A DNA stretch of 64,000 nucleotides from Vibrio maritimus (GTDB taxonomy: Bacteria > Pseudomonadota > Gammaproteobacteria > Enterobacterales > Vibrionaceae): assembly GCF_021441885.1 (NCBI RefSeq), contig NZ_CP090438.1:2914001-2978000 (forward strand). The letters are read 5' to 3'. Shown here piece after piece: positions 55,927 to 64,000 of this stretch. The position numbers and the translations under genes are program-made. How positions within the stretch are numbered: position 1 is the stretch's first letter; each line of letters starts with the position of its first letter. The notes under the pieces were generated by a model that saw only the letters and a program-made list of their open reading frames with translations, searched no databases and was not told where the DNA came from.

Positions 55927-58386
55927 TTATACTCCTAGTTTCCAGCCTAACGTACGCATCACGTCAGAGAAGACACCCGCAGCCGTCACTTCTGTACCTG
56001 CGCCGTAACCGCGAAGTACCAGTGGGATTGGCTGATAGTAACGGCTGTAGAAGGCCAGTGCGTTCTCGCCGTCTTTGATCTTAAACATCGGGTCGTTTTC
56101 ATCGACAGCTGCAATACGAACGCGGCACTTGCCATCGGCGATCTCACCGACATAACGCAATACTTTGCCCTCTTTCGCAGCGTTTTCTACCAACTCGCTG
56201 AAATAAGCATCTGCTTCTGGCAGACGAGCCATAAACTCATCGATAGAACCAGAATCGTCAAAGCCAGGTGGTAGGGCTTGGTCAACCTCAACATCTTCAA
56301 GCTCCAGTGCCATGCCAGCTTCACGAGCGAGAATAAGTAGCTTACGCGCGACATCCATACCAGAGAGATCGTCACGTGGGTCCGGCTCAGTAAAGCCTTT
56401 ATCTTTGGCTACATTGGTTGCTTGGCTCAGCGTTAGTCCTTCATCCAACTTACCGAAGATGAATGATAGAGAGCCAGACAGGATGCCGTTGAACTTCTCA
56501 AGTTCATCACCCGCAGCAATCAGGTTCTGCAAGTTTTCGATAACCGGTAGACCTGCACCTACTGTTGTTTCATACATCAGCTTACGGCGAGAGCTGCGAG
56601 CCACGTCGCGAAGCTGATGGTAGTATGACATGCTTGCTGTATTCGCTTTCTTGTTTGGCGTCACTACGTGGAAGCCAGCGGCTAGGAATTCAGCGTATTG
56701 ATTCGCGATGTCTTCGCTAGACGTACAATCAACCAACACTGGGTTAATGATGTGATTGCGCTGTACCAGTGCAGCAAGACCGGCAACAGTGAATCGCTCA
56801 CTCACATCACCCATACGGTCACGCCACTGCTCTAACGGAAGACCATTACCATCAAGCAGCACACCTTTACTGTTTGCTAGGCCACATACGCGGATAACGA
56901 TGCCTTTTTCAGCCAGTTTCGCTTGCTGTCTTTGGATCTGATCCACCAGCTCACCACCGACGCCGCCAACACCAACCACAAACACATCTAGGAAGTGCTT
57001 AGAGTTAAATAGGTTCTCGTGACAGGCTTTGATGGCTTCAGAGATTTTATCTTCAGGGATAACCGCTGAAATAGCTCGCTCTGAAGAGCCCTGTGCAATC
57101 GCAACGATATTCACATTAACTTCTGCCAGTGATGAGAAGAACTGAGAGGCAACGCCGCGAGAAGTACGCATACCATCGCCGACCAGCGTTACGATAGCAA
57201 CGTCGTCCATAAACTCTACAGGCTCTAGCAGACCATTTTTAAGCTCAAGCTCGAACGCTTCACTAAGAGCGCGCTCAGCTTCTAGCTTGTCTTCTTCTTC
57301 GATACAGAAACTGATGCTGTACTCTGATGAAGACTGGGTAATAAGAACAATAGAGACACCTGCCGATGACATCGCGCCAAATACGCGGCTTGCCATACCT
57401 ACCATGCCCTTCATACCAGGACCTGATACGTTCACCATGATGAGGTTAGAAAGCGTAGTGATACCTTTGATTGGCAGATTGTCTTCGCCTGTGTCCTGAC
57501 CGATTAGCGTACCTGCACCTTGTGGGTTAAAGGAGTTCTTAATCAGACATGGGATATGGAACTGGGCAATAGGAGCAATGGTTTTCGGGTGAAGAACCGA
57601 AGCACCAAAGTAAGAGAGCTCCATCGCTTCTTGATAGCTTAGCGATTTCAGAAGGCGCGCGTCATCAACCAATCGAGGGTCACAGTTATAAACACCATCA
57701 ACGTCAGTCCAAATCTCACAACAATCTGCTCGCAAGCACGCAGCAAGTACAGCGGCAGAGTAGTCTGAACCATTACGACCTAATGTCACCAACTCCCCTT
57801 TCGCATTACCTGCTGTAAAACCAGGCATGATGTGTACAACACCTTCAGCAAGCGGGTTAGCTTGGAAGTTTTGAGTAGAGACCTCTACATCTACCATAGC
57901 TTCTAGATGATCGCCGTTGGCAAATAGGTACTTCACAGGATCAATAAGATCCGCCGCTTGGCCTTTCGCGACAAGCACAGCTTTCATGAGCTGAATTGAG
58001 ATGCGCTCACCTTTAGAGATGATGCGAGCGTTCACGTGATCAGGGCATGTACCCAACAGGCGAATACCATGAACAAACTGATGTAATTGGAACAGCGATG
58101 TTTTGACTTGGTTATCAAAATCCGTGCTGTCGATATTCGGGAGGACTTTCTTAATATCCGAGAATAACTCATTGAATGAGGTTTCTAGCTCAGAGATTTG
58201 CAGTTCAACTTCATTGTTTTTCAGTGCAGTTTCAATAACTGCCACTAACTTGTTGGTGGTTTTACCCGGTGCTGATAGCACCACAGCTAGATCTTCTTGC
58301 TGGGCATTATTAGCGATGATGTCCGCCGCTCTTAAGAAACGGTCTGCATCTGCTAACGATGAGCCTCCAAATTTTAGTACTCGCAT
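55927..58386 (-). CDS. thrA: Bifunctional aspartokinase I / homoserine dehydrogenase I
   Basis: First and third steps of threonine synthesis in one polypeptide, 819 aa. Aspartokinase domain from residue 1 (MRVLKFGGSSLADADRFLRA), ACT regulatory region (about 315-460, VSGPGMKGMVGMASRVFGAM) that binds threonine, and the NAD(P)-dependent dehydrogenase (about 465-815, VFVVGVGGVGGELVDQIQ, TVGAGLPVIENL, GILSGSLSFIFG). GGGAGGAAAGG stands just before the ATG. Controlled by the thrL attenuator. Confidence 0.98.
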   Translation of the reverse strand: MRVLKFGGSSLADADRFLRAADIIANNAQQEDLAVVLSAPGKTTNKLVAVIETALKNNEVELQISELETSFNELFSDIKKVLPNIDSTDFDNQVKTSLFQLHQFVHGIRLLGTCPDHVNARIISKGERISIQLMKAVLVAKGQAADLIDPVKYLFANGDHLEAMVDVEVSTQNFQANPLAEGVVHIMPGFTAGNAKGELVTLGRNGSDYSAAVLAACLRADCCEIWTDVDGVYNCDPRLVDDARLLKSLSYQEAMELSYFGASVLHPKTIAPIAQFHIPCLIKNSFNPQGAGTLIGQDTGEDNLPIKGITTLSNLIMVNVSGPGMKGMVGMASRVFGAMSSAGVSIVLITQSSSEYSISFCIEEEDKLEAERALSEAFELELKNGLLEPVEFMDDVAIVTLVGDGMRTSRGVASQFFSSLAEVNVNIVAIAQGSSERAISAVIPEDKISEAIKACHENLFNSKHFLDVFVVGVGGVGGELVDQIQRQQAKLAEKGIVIRVCGLANSKGVLLDGNGLPLEQWRDRMGDVSERFTVAGLAALVQRNHIINPVLVDCTSSEDIANQYAEFLAAGFHVVTPNKKANTASMSYYHQLRDVARSSRRKLMYETTVGAGLPVIENLQNLIAAGDELEKFNGILSGSLSFIFGKLDEGLTLSQATNVAKDKGFTEPDPRDDLSGMDVARKLLILAREAGMALELEDVEVDQALPPGFDDSGSIDEFMARLPEADAYFSELVENAAKEGKVLRYVGEIADGKCRVRIAAVDENDPMFKIKDGENALAFYSRYYQPIPLVLRGYGAGTEVTAAGVFSDVMRTLGWKLGV

Positions 58387-58414
58387 CCTTTCCTCCCGAA
58401 ATACTCAAAACAGG

Positions 58415-58450
58415 TAAAAAAAAGGCCCGTATCTTGGGGATACAGGCCTT
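58415..58450 (-). terminator. Attenuator terminator of the thr operon
   Basis: Minus strand AAGGCCTGTATC / GATACGGGCCTT hairpin (one mismatch) with T8, between thrL and thrA. Confidence 0.9.
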
Positions 58451-58469
58451 GTTTTTGAATTTCTTTCGT

Positions 58470-58544
58470 CTACCAGCCTGCCCCAACGATAATGTCGGTA
58501 ATAATAATGGTGGTGGTCATTACTACGTGCTGGCGATTAAACAT
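58470..58544 (-). CDS. thrL: ThrL leader peptide
   Basis: 24-residue leader whose centre is MTTTIIITDIIVGAGW then TAG: four Thr and five Ile codons in a short stretch, as needed for stalling when threonine or isoleucine is scarce. It ends 19 nt before the attenuator hairpin. No strong ribosome site is visible before the ATG at 58544. Confidence 0.85.
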   Translation of the reverse strand: MFNRQHVVMTTTIIITDIIVGAGW

Positions 58545-58807
58545 AATAGGTTGTGCTTCAATTTCTCTTATGTGCTTACCCATACGTGTACCGCATTTGT
58601 TGGCGATTAGTCAATCAAAATTTGTACTTTTGTTGCTTATCGTGCGATTTATTCTCAAAAGCATAGAAACGAATAATGTCGCATTTATATGCAGTTAGGA
58701 TCTTTATACATAACTAAATGCTATATAGTTTTACAACTTTTTGCTTAGATTCTGTGCTTTAATTAGAAATCAATAAACTATAAAAACAACAACCAAGGAG
58801 TGGTGCT

Positions 58808-59281
58808 ATGAAAGCAGTGTCTTTATACGCTTTGCCGTTTCTGTTGTTTTGTGGTTCTTCTCTTGCGGTAGAGCTTCCAGCGCTCCCATCTCAACACAAC
58901 CAATCGCCTCATAATTTCTTTATGTCTTCGGGTAGCAAGTCTAGCAGTGCAGACTCATTTGACGTTTGGAATATTGACAGTGGTTACTCGTATTCGGTAT
59001 TTGATTCGCTCGACGTTTATATCGGTGCGCGCCTTAACAACTCAGAATTGTCCAATGACAGCGGTTTTTTGAGTGGTGTGAATTATCAGGTTTCAGACCG
59101 TATCTCGGTGAAAAGTACGCTGCGTGGTTATCAATATGAAGAGAATAATGAGACTCAAGGCGGCATGGCGGCTGAGATTTCGAGCCGAATGAGATTAACC
59201 GAAAACCTAGACGTTCACGCGACCTTTGATTTTGAAAAGGTACAACAGGGCGTAGAGGTCGGTCTAGGTTTCCGTTTCTAA
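58808..59281 (+). CDS. Small outer-membrane-type beta protein, function unknown
   Basis: 157 aa. Signal peptide ends about residue 20 (FLLFCGSSLAV). The mature part alternates polar and hydrophobic residues (SGYSYSVFDSLDVYIGARL, GVNYQVSDRISVKSTLRGY) and ends in GLGFRF, a terminal aromatic like the BAM recognition signal, so it may form a small beta-barrel. AAGGAG is 7 nt before the ATG. Convergent with the RraA-like gene. Confidence 0.72.
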   Translation: MKAVSLYALPFLLFCGSSLAVELPALPSQHNQSPHNFFMSSGSKSSSADSFDVWNIDSGYSYSVFDSLDVYIGARLNNSELSNDSGFLSGVNYQVSDRISVKSTLRGYQYEENNETQGGMAAEISSRMRLTENLDVHATFDFEKVQQGVEVGLGFRF

Positions 59282-59299
59282 TCCAGTGTTACTGCAACA

Positions 59300-59782
59300 C
59301 TAAAATTCCAGCTTTTCTTTGCTTACCAGCACACCATTCCAGTCAGAATAAATATAGTGACCAGGTTGAACAATCTGATTGTTCATCGTCAGCGTGACAT
59401 TCACCTGACCCGCGCCACGTTTTTCTGTCTTAAATGGGCAAGCTGCGAGCGCTTTTACGCCAAGATCCATTTCAGACATGGCCGCCACATCGCGAATAGC
59501 GCCATTCACGATTATGCCTTCCCAGCCATTTTCAATAGCCATGATCGCCAACTGATCTCCAAGCAGTGCTTTGGCGCAAGAACCATTGCCATCAACAAAG
59601 AGTACTTTCCCTTTTCCATCGTGTCCGAGCACTTCACGCACCATTGAGTTGTCGTGATAGCAACGAACCGTCACTATCTCCCCCCAAAAGGCAGCGCGTT
59701 GTCCAAAGTTTTGCAGTGGTAAGTTCAGCAGCATCACTTTGTCTTCGTGTTGGTCACAAATATCAGGTGTGATATCTCTCAT
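59300..59782 (-). CDS. RraA-family protein
   Basis: 160 aa from ATG 59782, which has GGAGGAA 2-3 nt upstream; ten more upstream codons are open but lack a ribosome site. RraA fold segments FGQRAAFWGEIVTVRC, VLFVDGNGSCAKALLGDQLA, GWEGIIVNGAIRDV and HYIYSDWNGVLVS. RraA inhibits RNase E in E. coli; relatives are oxaloacetate decarboxylase/HMG aldolases. The D...R (NGAIRD) metal-site residues are present, so this divergent copy could be either. Confidence 0.85.
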   Translation of the reverse strand: MRDITPDICDQHEDKVMLLNLPLQNFGQRAAFWGEIVTVRCYHDNSMVREVLGHDGKGKVLFVDGNGSCAKALLGDQLAIMAIENGWEGIIVNGAIRDVAAMSEMDLGVKALAACPFKTEKRGAGQVNVTLTMNNQIVQPGHYIYSDWNGVLVSKEKLEF

Positions 59783-59879
59783 GTTTCCTCCGTGATATAG
59801 CTCAGTAGCCACAAAAAAGTGCCTGTGTCTTTAAAGAGCATGTAAAGTAAAATCCGTTTCCACCTGCCCAGTCAGGGTG

Positions 59880-60272
59880 CTAGTCGCACACATACTGACT
59901 CAACAAGCCTAAATTCTGTTGTGTTCGGTTCTCATCACAGGAGACCAAAAACAGTACACCATTTTCTACCCAATAGATGGCATTTTGCTCATATTTTTGC
60001 GCTAACTCACAGGCTTGCAATAAGGTGATATCAACCGAAAAGCTCGCTTCAACCCAGCCAAAGCTTGGGTCACCGACGTTAACACGCCCATAGTGAAACC
60101 CTTGTAAGTCTTGCTCTAGCATTCGGTTTTTTATGCAGTTAGCTTCGTCTGAAAGCTTTTGGCTTCTGGGGTTGCAAGCCGTAATGATGGCGTAACTGCT
60201 GCATTCCCACCTACTGAGAAAACGCATCGCAATGTTTGAATAGGCACGCCAGAGTCGTGCATCAATACTCAT
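59880..60272 (-). CDS. DUF3293 family protein
   Basis: 130 aa from ATG 60272 (MSIDARLWRAYSNIAMRFLS); a TTG three codons earlier is in frame. The segment SSYAIITACNPRSQKLSDEANCIKN matches the DUF3293 pattern (ITA-x-NP then a helix). Small soluble protein of unknown function. Single gene, divergent from arcA. Confidence 0.78.
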   Translation of the reverse strand: MSIDARLWRAYSNIAMRFLSRWECSSYAIITACNPRSQKLSDEANCIKNRMLEQDLQGFHYGRVNVGDPSFGWVEASFSVDITLLQACELAQKYEQNAIYWVENGVLFLVSCDENRTQQNLGLLSQYVCD

Positions 60273-60601
60273 ACTATCCAAATTTTAGCCTCTGCCCAAT
60301 ACTATTAATATTTGTTACAAAGCGGCTATTGATTTAAATCAACAAACTGCAAGGAATTAACATTTGACCATTGTTAGCATGCTGTTAACATTATAGAATT
60401 CGCCTCAATGACATAGCAGAATAATAAGAGATTAAAGGGATTTCTCGTTTTTTGGCAACATCATGGATGGCGACGTAACACGTAACTGTTTCGATGATGG
60501 TGAGTAAAACCTCCAAGAAACATTACCTATATGTTAACTTTTTGCCTAGAATTTATTCTACTAGCGACAGAATTATCACAAGTTTAATTTAGGTACCGCC
60601 G
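60273..60601. other. Regulatory region upstream of arcA
   Basis: 329 bp without a gene. It contains an ArcA-type box at 60373-60387 and AT-rich promoter-like sequence including TTGACC at 60364; no further gene or hairpin is evident. Confidence 0.6.
60373..60387 (+). promoter_or_regulatory. Candidate ArcA box upstream of arcA
   Basis: GTTAGCATGCTGTTA: two GTTA elements 11 bp apart, the geometry of the ArcA consensus GTTAATTAAATGTTA. It lies 215 bp before the arcA start. Confidence 0.5.
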
Positions 60602-61318
60602 ATGCAAAGCCCGCAGATTCTTATTGTTGAAGATGAGCAAGTAACCCGTAACACCCTAAAAAGCATTTTTGAAGCAGAAGGATATGCTGTTTTCGAGGCC
60701 AGCGACGGTCAAGAAATGCACCAGGTGCTATCAGAAAACTCTGTAAACCTAGTTATCATGGATATCAACCTTCCTGGTAAGAATGGTCTACTTCTAGCGC
60801 GTGAACTACGTGAGCAAGCAAACGTTGCTCTAATGTTCCTAACAGGTCGTGACAACGAAGTAGATAAGATTCTTGGTCTAGAGATTGGTGCTGATGACTA
60901 CATCACTAAACCATTCAACCCACGCGAACTGACTATCCGCGCTCGCAACCTGCTAACTCGCTCAATGAGCAACAATGCAGCGACTGAAGAAAAGCGTAGC
61001 GTAGAGAAGTACGAGTTCAACGGTTGGGTTCTAGACATCAACAGTCGTTCTCTAGTGAGCCCTAGCGGCGACAGCTACAAGCTGCCACGCTCTGAGTTCC
61101 GTGCTCTACTGCACTTCTGTGAGAACCCAGGCAAGATCCAAACTCGTGCGGATCTTCTTAAGAAGATGACGGGTCGTGAGCTTAAGCCACATGACCGTAC
61201 CGTAGACGTAACTATCCGTCGTATTCGTAAGCACTTTGAATCAGTGTCTGGTACGCCAGAAATTATTGCAACGATTCACGGTGAAGGTTACCGCTTCTGT
61301 GGTGATCTAGAAGAGTAA
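60602..61318 (+). CDS. arcA: Aerobic respiration control response regulator ArcA
   Basis: OmpR-family regulator that represses aerobic metabolism genes at low oxygen. 238 aa, the same length as E. coli ArcA. Receiver domain with ILIVEDEQVTRNTL, phospho-Asp in LVIMDINLPGKNG (about 54), FLTGRDN and YITKPFNPRE; winged helix ends DVTIRRIRKHFE and IHGEGYRF. Its cognate kinase gene arcB begins beyond the right edge of the window on the opposite strand. Confidence 0.97.
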   Translation: MQSPQILIVEDEQVTRNTLKSIFEAEGYAVFEASDGQEMHQVLSENSVNLVIMDINLPGKNGLLLARELREQANVALMFLTGRDNEVDKILGLEIGADDYITKPFNPRELTIRARNLLTRSMSNNAATEEKRSVEKYEFNGWVLDINSRSLVSPSGDSYKLPRSEFRALLHFCENPGKIQTRADLLKKMTGRELKPHDRTVDVTIRRIRKHFESVSGTPEIIATIHGEGYRFCGDLEE

Positions 61319-61373
61319 TTCACTCTTTCTTAGCCAAGTAAATAATCCACCTGCTGAGCAGGTGGCTTTGAAT

Positions 61374-61948
61374 GGCCCCCTAGAAGGGGGCTAACTTTTA
61401 GTTACTCAACCCTAGATGCATCTGACGCTCTTCTTCTTCCTTTCCCACACGATCTTGGTGCCTGACATATCTTCTGATTATTTCCTCGTTCATTCCTACC
61501 GAATCAACAAAATAACCACGCTGCCAGAACTTATTGCCCCATAACTTCTGCTTTCTTAGATACGGAAATTTGTTGAACAACCTTATCGCTGTCCGTCCTT
61601 TAACAAATCCCATATACTTTGAAATACTCAAACTTGGTGGCATTCTCACAACCAAGTGGACGTGATCTACTTGAACGTTCAACTCTACAACCTTGCAGTT
61701 TTTCATGTTACTGTAAATATAGATACTTCGGTACAGCTCTTTGCCCAAGTTACCCTTGAGTATTTTGAGTCGGTACTTCGGCGTCCAAACTATGTGGTAC
61801 TGGCACCTGTAATATACGTGTGAAGCGGATTCATATCTGCTCATGTTCTTTTTCTCCTTGATTTGCTGGTTACAAACTTGGATATCTTGAACATGAGCGC
61901 CCTTCGGGCAAAGCCCTAATGGACGATCACCACCTTCCTAGAAGGTGG
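61374..61948 (-). mobile_element. IS200/IS605-type insertion sequence (tnpA only)
   Basis: A single Y1 transposase gene flanked by two subterminal hairpins: GCCCCC-TAGAA-GGGGGC at 61374-61391 and CCACCTTC-CTA-GAAGGTGG at 61930-61948. IS200 elements have such hairpins and no terminal inverted repeats. The exact ends cannot be set without a copy elsewhere. The element separates arcA from the terminator at 61965-61994, which may once have served arcA. Confidence 0.75.
61398..61844 (-). CDS. tnpA: IS200-type transposase TnpA
   Basis: HUH single-strand transposase, 148 aa, full length. The HUH motif is VDHVHLVVRMPP (about 60-71) and the catalytic Tyr is probably in YVRHQDRVGKE (about 126). Begins MSRYESASHVYYRCQYHIVW. 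No tnpB is next to it. The gene looks intact, so mobility is possible. Confidence 0.92.
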   Translation of the reverse strand: MSRYESASHVYYRCQYHIVWTPKYRLKILKGNLGKELYRSIYIYSNMKNCKVVELNVQVDHVHLVVRMPPSLSISKYMGFVKGRTAIRLFNKFPYLRKQKLWGNKFWQRGYFVDSVGMNEEIIRRYVRHQDRVGKEEEERQMHLGLSN

Positions 61949-61964
61949 TTTAGGGTTAGAAAAT

Positions 61965-61994
61965 AAAAAGGGACGCATCACGCGTCCCTTTTTT
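61965..61994. terminator. Terminator between the IS and the arcB-linked lipoprotein gene
   Basis: Stem GGGACGC / GCGTCCC, loop ATCAC, A-tract before and T-tract after. Confidence 0.88.
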
Positions 61995-62012
61995 CATCTG
62001 CTGTGAGGAAAA

Positions 62013-62483
62013 TCAGTAAACCGTGTCGATATTCACCTGTTTGCTCACCAACCAAGTTTTGTTTTCACCATCGATCAGCTGCACGGCCACATCGACAGGT
62101 TTGGTGATGTTCACCTCTAGCTGCCAGTTAAAGGCGACTTCCCATTGACTCTCTGAATGGTTACGAAGCTCAAAGTCACTGCCTTCGAATTCCCATGTCA
62201 TATCGCCTTGCTTAAGCACAACCATAGACACATCCATATCAGCCGGAAGTTGGTTATCCGTACTCAGGTTTAGGGCTCCATAAAGGTTTTGCTCTTTCAC
62301 CAACGCCGATGTCTCACCAATTTTTGGCATCATATCAATCCATAGGTTCGAATTGAGGCTAACAGTTTGCTGCTCGACCATCGCTGTATTGCTCGACGCC
62401 CACATAGCTGAGTCGGTTGCAGGAGATGATGCACAGCCCGCTAACGCAATAGAGAGTGCAAGTGCGGTAACAACTTTTTTCAT
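62013..62483 (-). CDS. Lipoprotein encoded downstream of arcB
   Basis: 156 aa. Signal with lipobox ALAGC (Cys17; MKKVVTALALSIALAGCASS). The mature part reads like a small beta domain (MTWEFEGSDFELRNHSESQW, FNWQLEVNITKPVDVAVQL) with no family I recognise. Its ATG overlaps the arcB stop by one base (TAATG), so it is co-expressed with the kinase; whether it affects Arc signalling is unknown. Confidence 0.82.
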   Translation of the reverse strand: MKKVVTALALSIALAGCASSPATDSAMWASSNTAMVEQQTVSLNSNLWIDMMPKIGETSALVKEQNLYGALNLSTDNQLPADMDVSMVVLKQGDMTWEFEGSDFELRNHSESQWEVAFNWQLEVNITKPVDVAVQLIDGENKTWLVSKQVNIDTVY

Positions 62484-64000
62484 TATGATTCCTTACTTTC
62501 CAACCACGATTTTAGTATCTGAATATCATTTTGATATTCGTTTTTAATCTCTTCAACCCAATCTTCGATATTTTCCCACCATGCAGGCAGTTCTGGGGAT
62601 TGAGCTTTTTGTGCAATAGACTGAATGCGCTTCAAACCGATAGACCCGGCTGCACCCTTGATCTTGTGCGCCTCAGAGGCAATACCTGGCTGGTCTTTGG
62701 CGGTCATGTTTGAGTCTAGGATCTCAATGTAGCCTGGCATCATATCTTCAAACATAGTGATGCTATCAAGCACGGGTTTACTACCAACAATATCGACATA
62801 CGACTCCAGCATGTCTAAATCTAACAAACGAGTAAATACTTCATTATTGATGTTTGATTCCACTGCAACCTCCTGCGGTGTTTCCTCTGTTTGCTCATCC
62901 TCACCGTGAAACTTATTGATGACTTCCGTCAGTGCTTTCACACTAAGCGGCTTACTGATGGCATCGTCCATTCCCTTAGTAAGATATTCTTGTTTGTCCT
63001 TAAGAACATTCGCCGTTAACGCGACTAATGGCGGTAGGGTTTGATAGCGCTCTCTGAAACCTTGGGCAACATCAAATCCTGTCATATCCGGCAGTTGTAT
63101 ATCGAGTAGCGCGAGATCGTAATCACCCGGTTTGAAGTCAGCCAACGCCTCCTCGCCACTCATCGCCACTTCTACCGTATGCCCCAAACTCTCGAGTAGA
63201 GAGCGAGCAACGGTAATGTTGAGCTCGATATCCTCAAGCAAGAAAATACGTAGACTGCCTTGGCGCTTCACCTCAACAGGAGCTAATTGCACCTCGTCCG
63301 CGCAAGGCACGTTGATCGTAACAGTAAAGGTGCTCCCAAAGCCTTCTTCACTGTCGACGGTGATATCGCCATCCATCATTTTGATAAGCTGCTTGGATAC
63401 GGCGAGACCGATACCGGTTCCCACCGCATGTAAGTTGTCTTTGCCCGATTTTACTTGGTAGTACATGGCAAAGATCTTATCGAGCTCTTTTTGCGGAATA
63501 CCGATACCAGTATCTTCAATCTCAATGGTGATATGGGCGCGATTGTCTTCGACATCGGCGCTGATCGTCATTACTACGCCGCCCTGCTTGGTGAACTTCA
63601 TCGCATTGCTCACCAAGTTCCAGATAACCTGACGCAGTCGCGTAGCATCGACGACGACTCCTTCAGGTAGATCCGTGAGTCGTTCCAGATCAAAGCGCAG
63701 CCCTTTTTGCTCGGCCATCAATCCAGAGATGCTCTCGAGCTCCGTAACGAAATCTTCAAAGTTTAATGGCTCAGGGAAGAGCTCAAGTTTGCGTCTATCA
63801 AACTTATCCATATCGATAATGTCGTTAAAGATATGACCAAGAGTAATCGCACTGACATTGATGGTCTGTAGCTGCTTGCGCTGCTCGTGGTTAAGCTGTC
63901 CATCCAGCAGCATACGACTCAAGCCAACAATGCCGTTAAGTGGCGTTCGCAGTTCGTGGCTGATGGTAGAGATAAAGGTTGTCTTATCTCGACTCGCTTT
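62483..64000 (-). CDS. arcB: Hybrid sensor histidine kinase ArcB (5' part outside window)
   Basis: The frame is open to the window edge, so only the C-terminal ~505 residues are present and the membrane/PAS part is missing. Visible order: phospho-acceptor His in STISHELRTPLNGIVGL near the edge, HATPase with NLVSNAMKFTKQGG, DTGIGIP and GTGIGLAVSKQL, a receiver domain with Asp in LALLDIQLPDMTGFD, and a C-terminal HPt domain with His in SEAHKIKGAAGSIGL. This H-D-H relay is the ArcB layout, and arcA lies nearby. Confidence 0.92.
   Translation of the reverse strand, partial: KASRDKTTFISTISHELRTPLNGIVGLSRMLLDGQLNHEQRKQLQTINVSAITLGHIFNDIIDMDKFDRRKLELFPEPLNFEDFVTELESISGLMAEQKGLRFDLERLTDLPEGVVVDATRLRQVIWNLVSNAMKFTKQGGVVMTISADVEDNRAHITIEIEDTGIGIPQKELDKIFAMYYQVKSGKDNLHAVGTGIGLAVSKQLIKMMDGDITVDSEEGFGSTFTVTINVPCADEVQLAPVEVKRQGSLRIFLLEDIELNITVARSLLESLGHTVEVAMSGEEALADFKPGDYDLALLDIQLPDMTGFDVAQGFRERYQTLPPLVALTANVLKDKQEYLTKGMDDAISKPLSVKALTEVINKFHGEDEQTEETPQEVAVESNINNEVFTRLLDLDMLESYVDIVGSKPVLDSITMFEDMMPGYIEILDSNMTAKDQPGIASEAHKIKGAAGSIGLKRIQSIAQKAQSPELPAWWENIEDWVEEIKNEYQNDIQILKSWLESKES

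Overview
The window is a chromosomal segment of a gamma-proteobacterium, almost certainly a Vibrio or close relative. The evidence is the gene order (pst-ppk-ppx-pstS-phoR-phoB-rdgC, rrn-clpB-pgeF-rluD-bamD-raiA-pheA, trpR-slt, tyrA-aroF, nagZ-anmK-murQ, thrABC-arcA), the protein sequences, and an rRNA operon of the form 16S-Ile-Ala-23S-5S-Asp-Trp. No species call is possible from the sequence alone.

Layout. 1-8.7 kb is a phosphate/polyphosphate block: pstC (cut by the window edge) reads left, ppk1-ppx reads right, and a phoB-phoR-pstS operon reads left. Pho boxes can be read between pstC and ppk1 and in front of phoB. 8.7-12.3 kb has rdgC, a trhP-yfhL tRNA-modification pair and two small conserved genes. 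12.4-18.5 kb is one complete rRNA operon on the minus strand with two promoters, a boxA and an odd tandem duplication of the tRNA-Trp tail plus terminator. 18.5-34.3 kb is core: clpB with a heat-shock promoter, pgeF, rluD, bamD, an MltF-like lytic transglycosylase, raiA with two CRP sites, pheL-pheA with an attenuator, an OmpA-like lipoprotein, yjjX, trpR with a candidate operator, slt, ettA and an M23 peptidase.

34.4-42.1 kb is an accessory, visibly AT-rich minus-strand island inserted in the core. It holds a PAAR-like (DUF4150) protein, a 693-residue candidate type VI secretion effector (degenerate M23-like N-terminus, lysozyme-like C-terminus), and seven downstream small genes, nearly all with signal peptides. 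Three of the seven resemble LprI-type lysozyme inhibitors and two others are paralogous to each other. I read this as an orphan T6SS effector plus an array of periplasmic immunity genes. It is the most novel region of the window.

42.3-58.5 kb returns to core: tyrA-aroF with two perfect TyrR boxes, the btsS-btsR two-component system, the peptidoglycan-recycling set nagZ/anmK/murQ, a CstA-family pyruvate transporter preceded by five direct repeats of the BtsR-type motif at a 20-21 bp period, an arylamine N-acetyltransferase, and thrLABC with an attenuator. 58.8-64 kb has a small outer-membrane-type protein, an RraA-like gene, a DUF3293 gene, arcA, an IS200-type transposase, a lipoprotein and the 3' part of arcB.

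Several genes act together. BtsSR and the CstA-type transporter form a pyruvate sensing/uptake circuit. PheA, TyrA, AroF and TrpR share aromatic amino-acid control. ArcA and ArcB are both present. MltF-like, Slt, NagZ, AnmK, MurQ and the M23 protein all process peptidoglycan, which is also the probable target of the T6SS effector.
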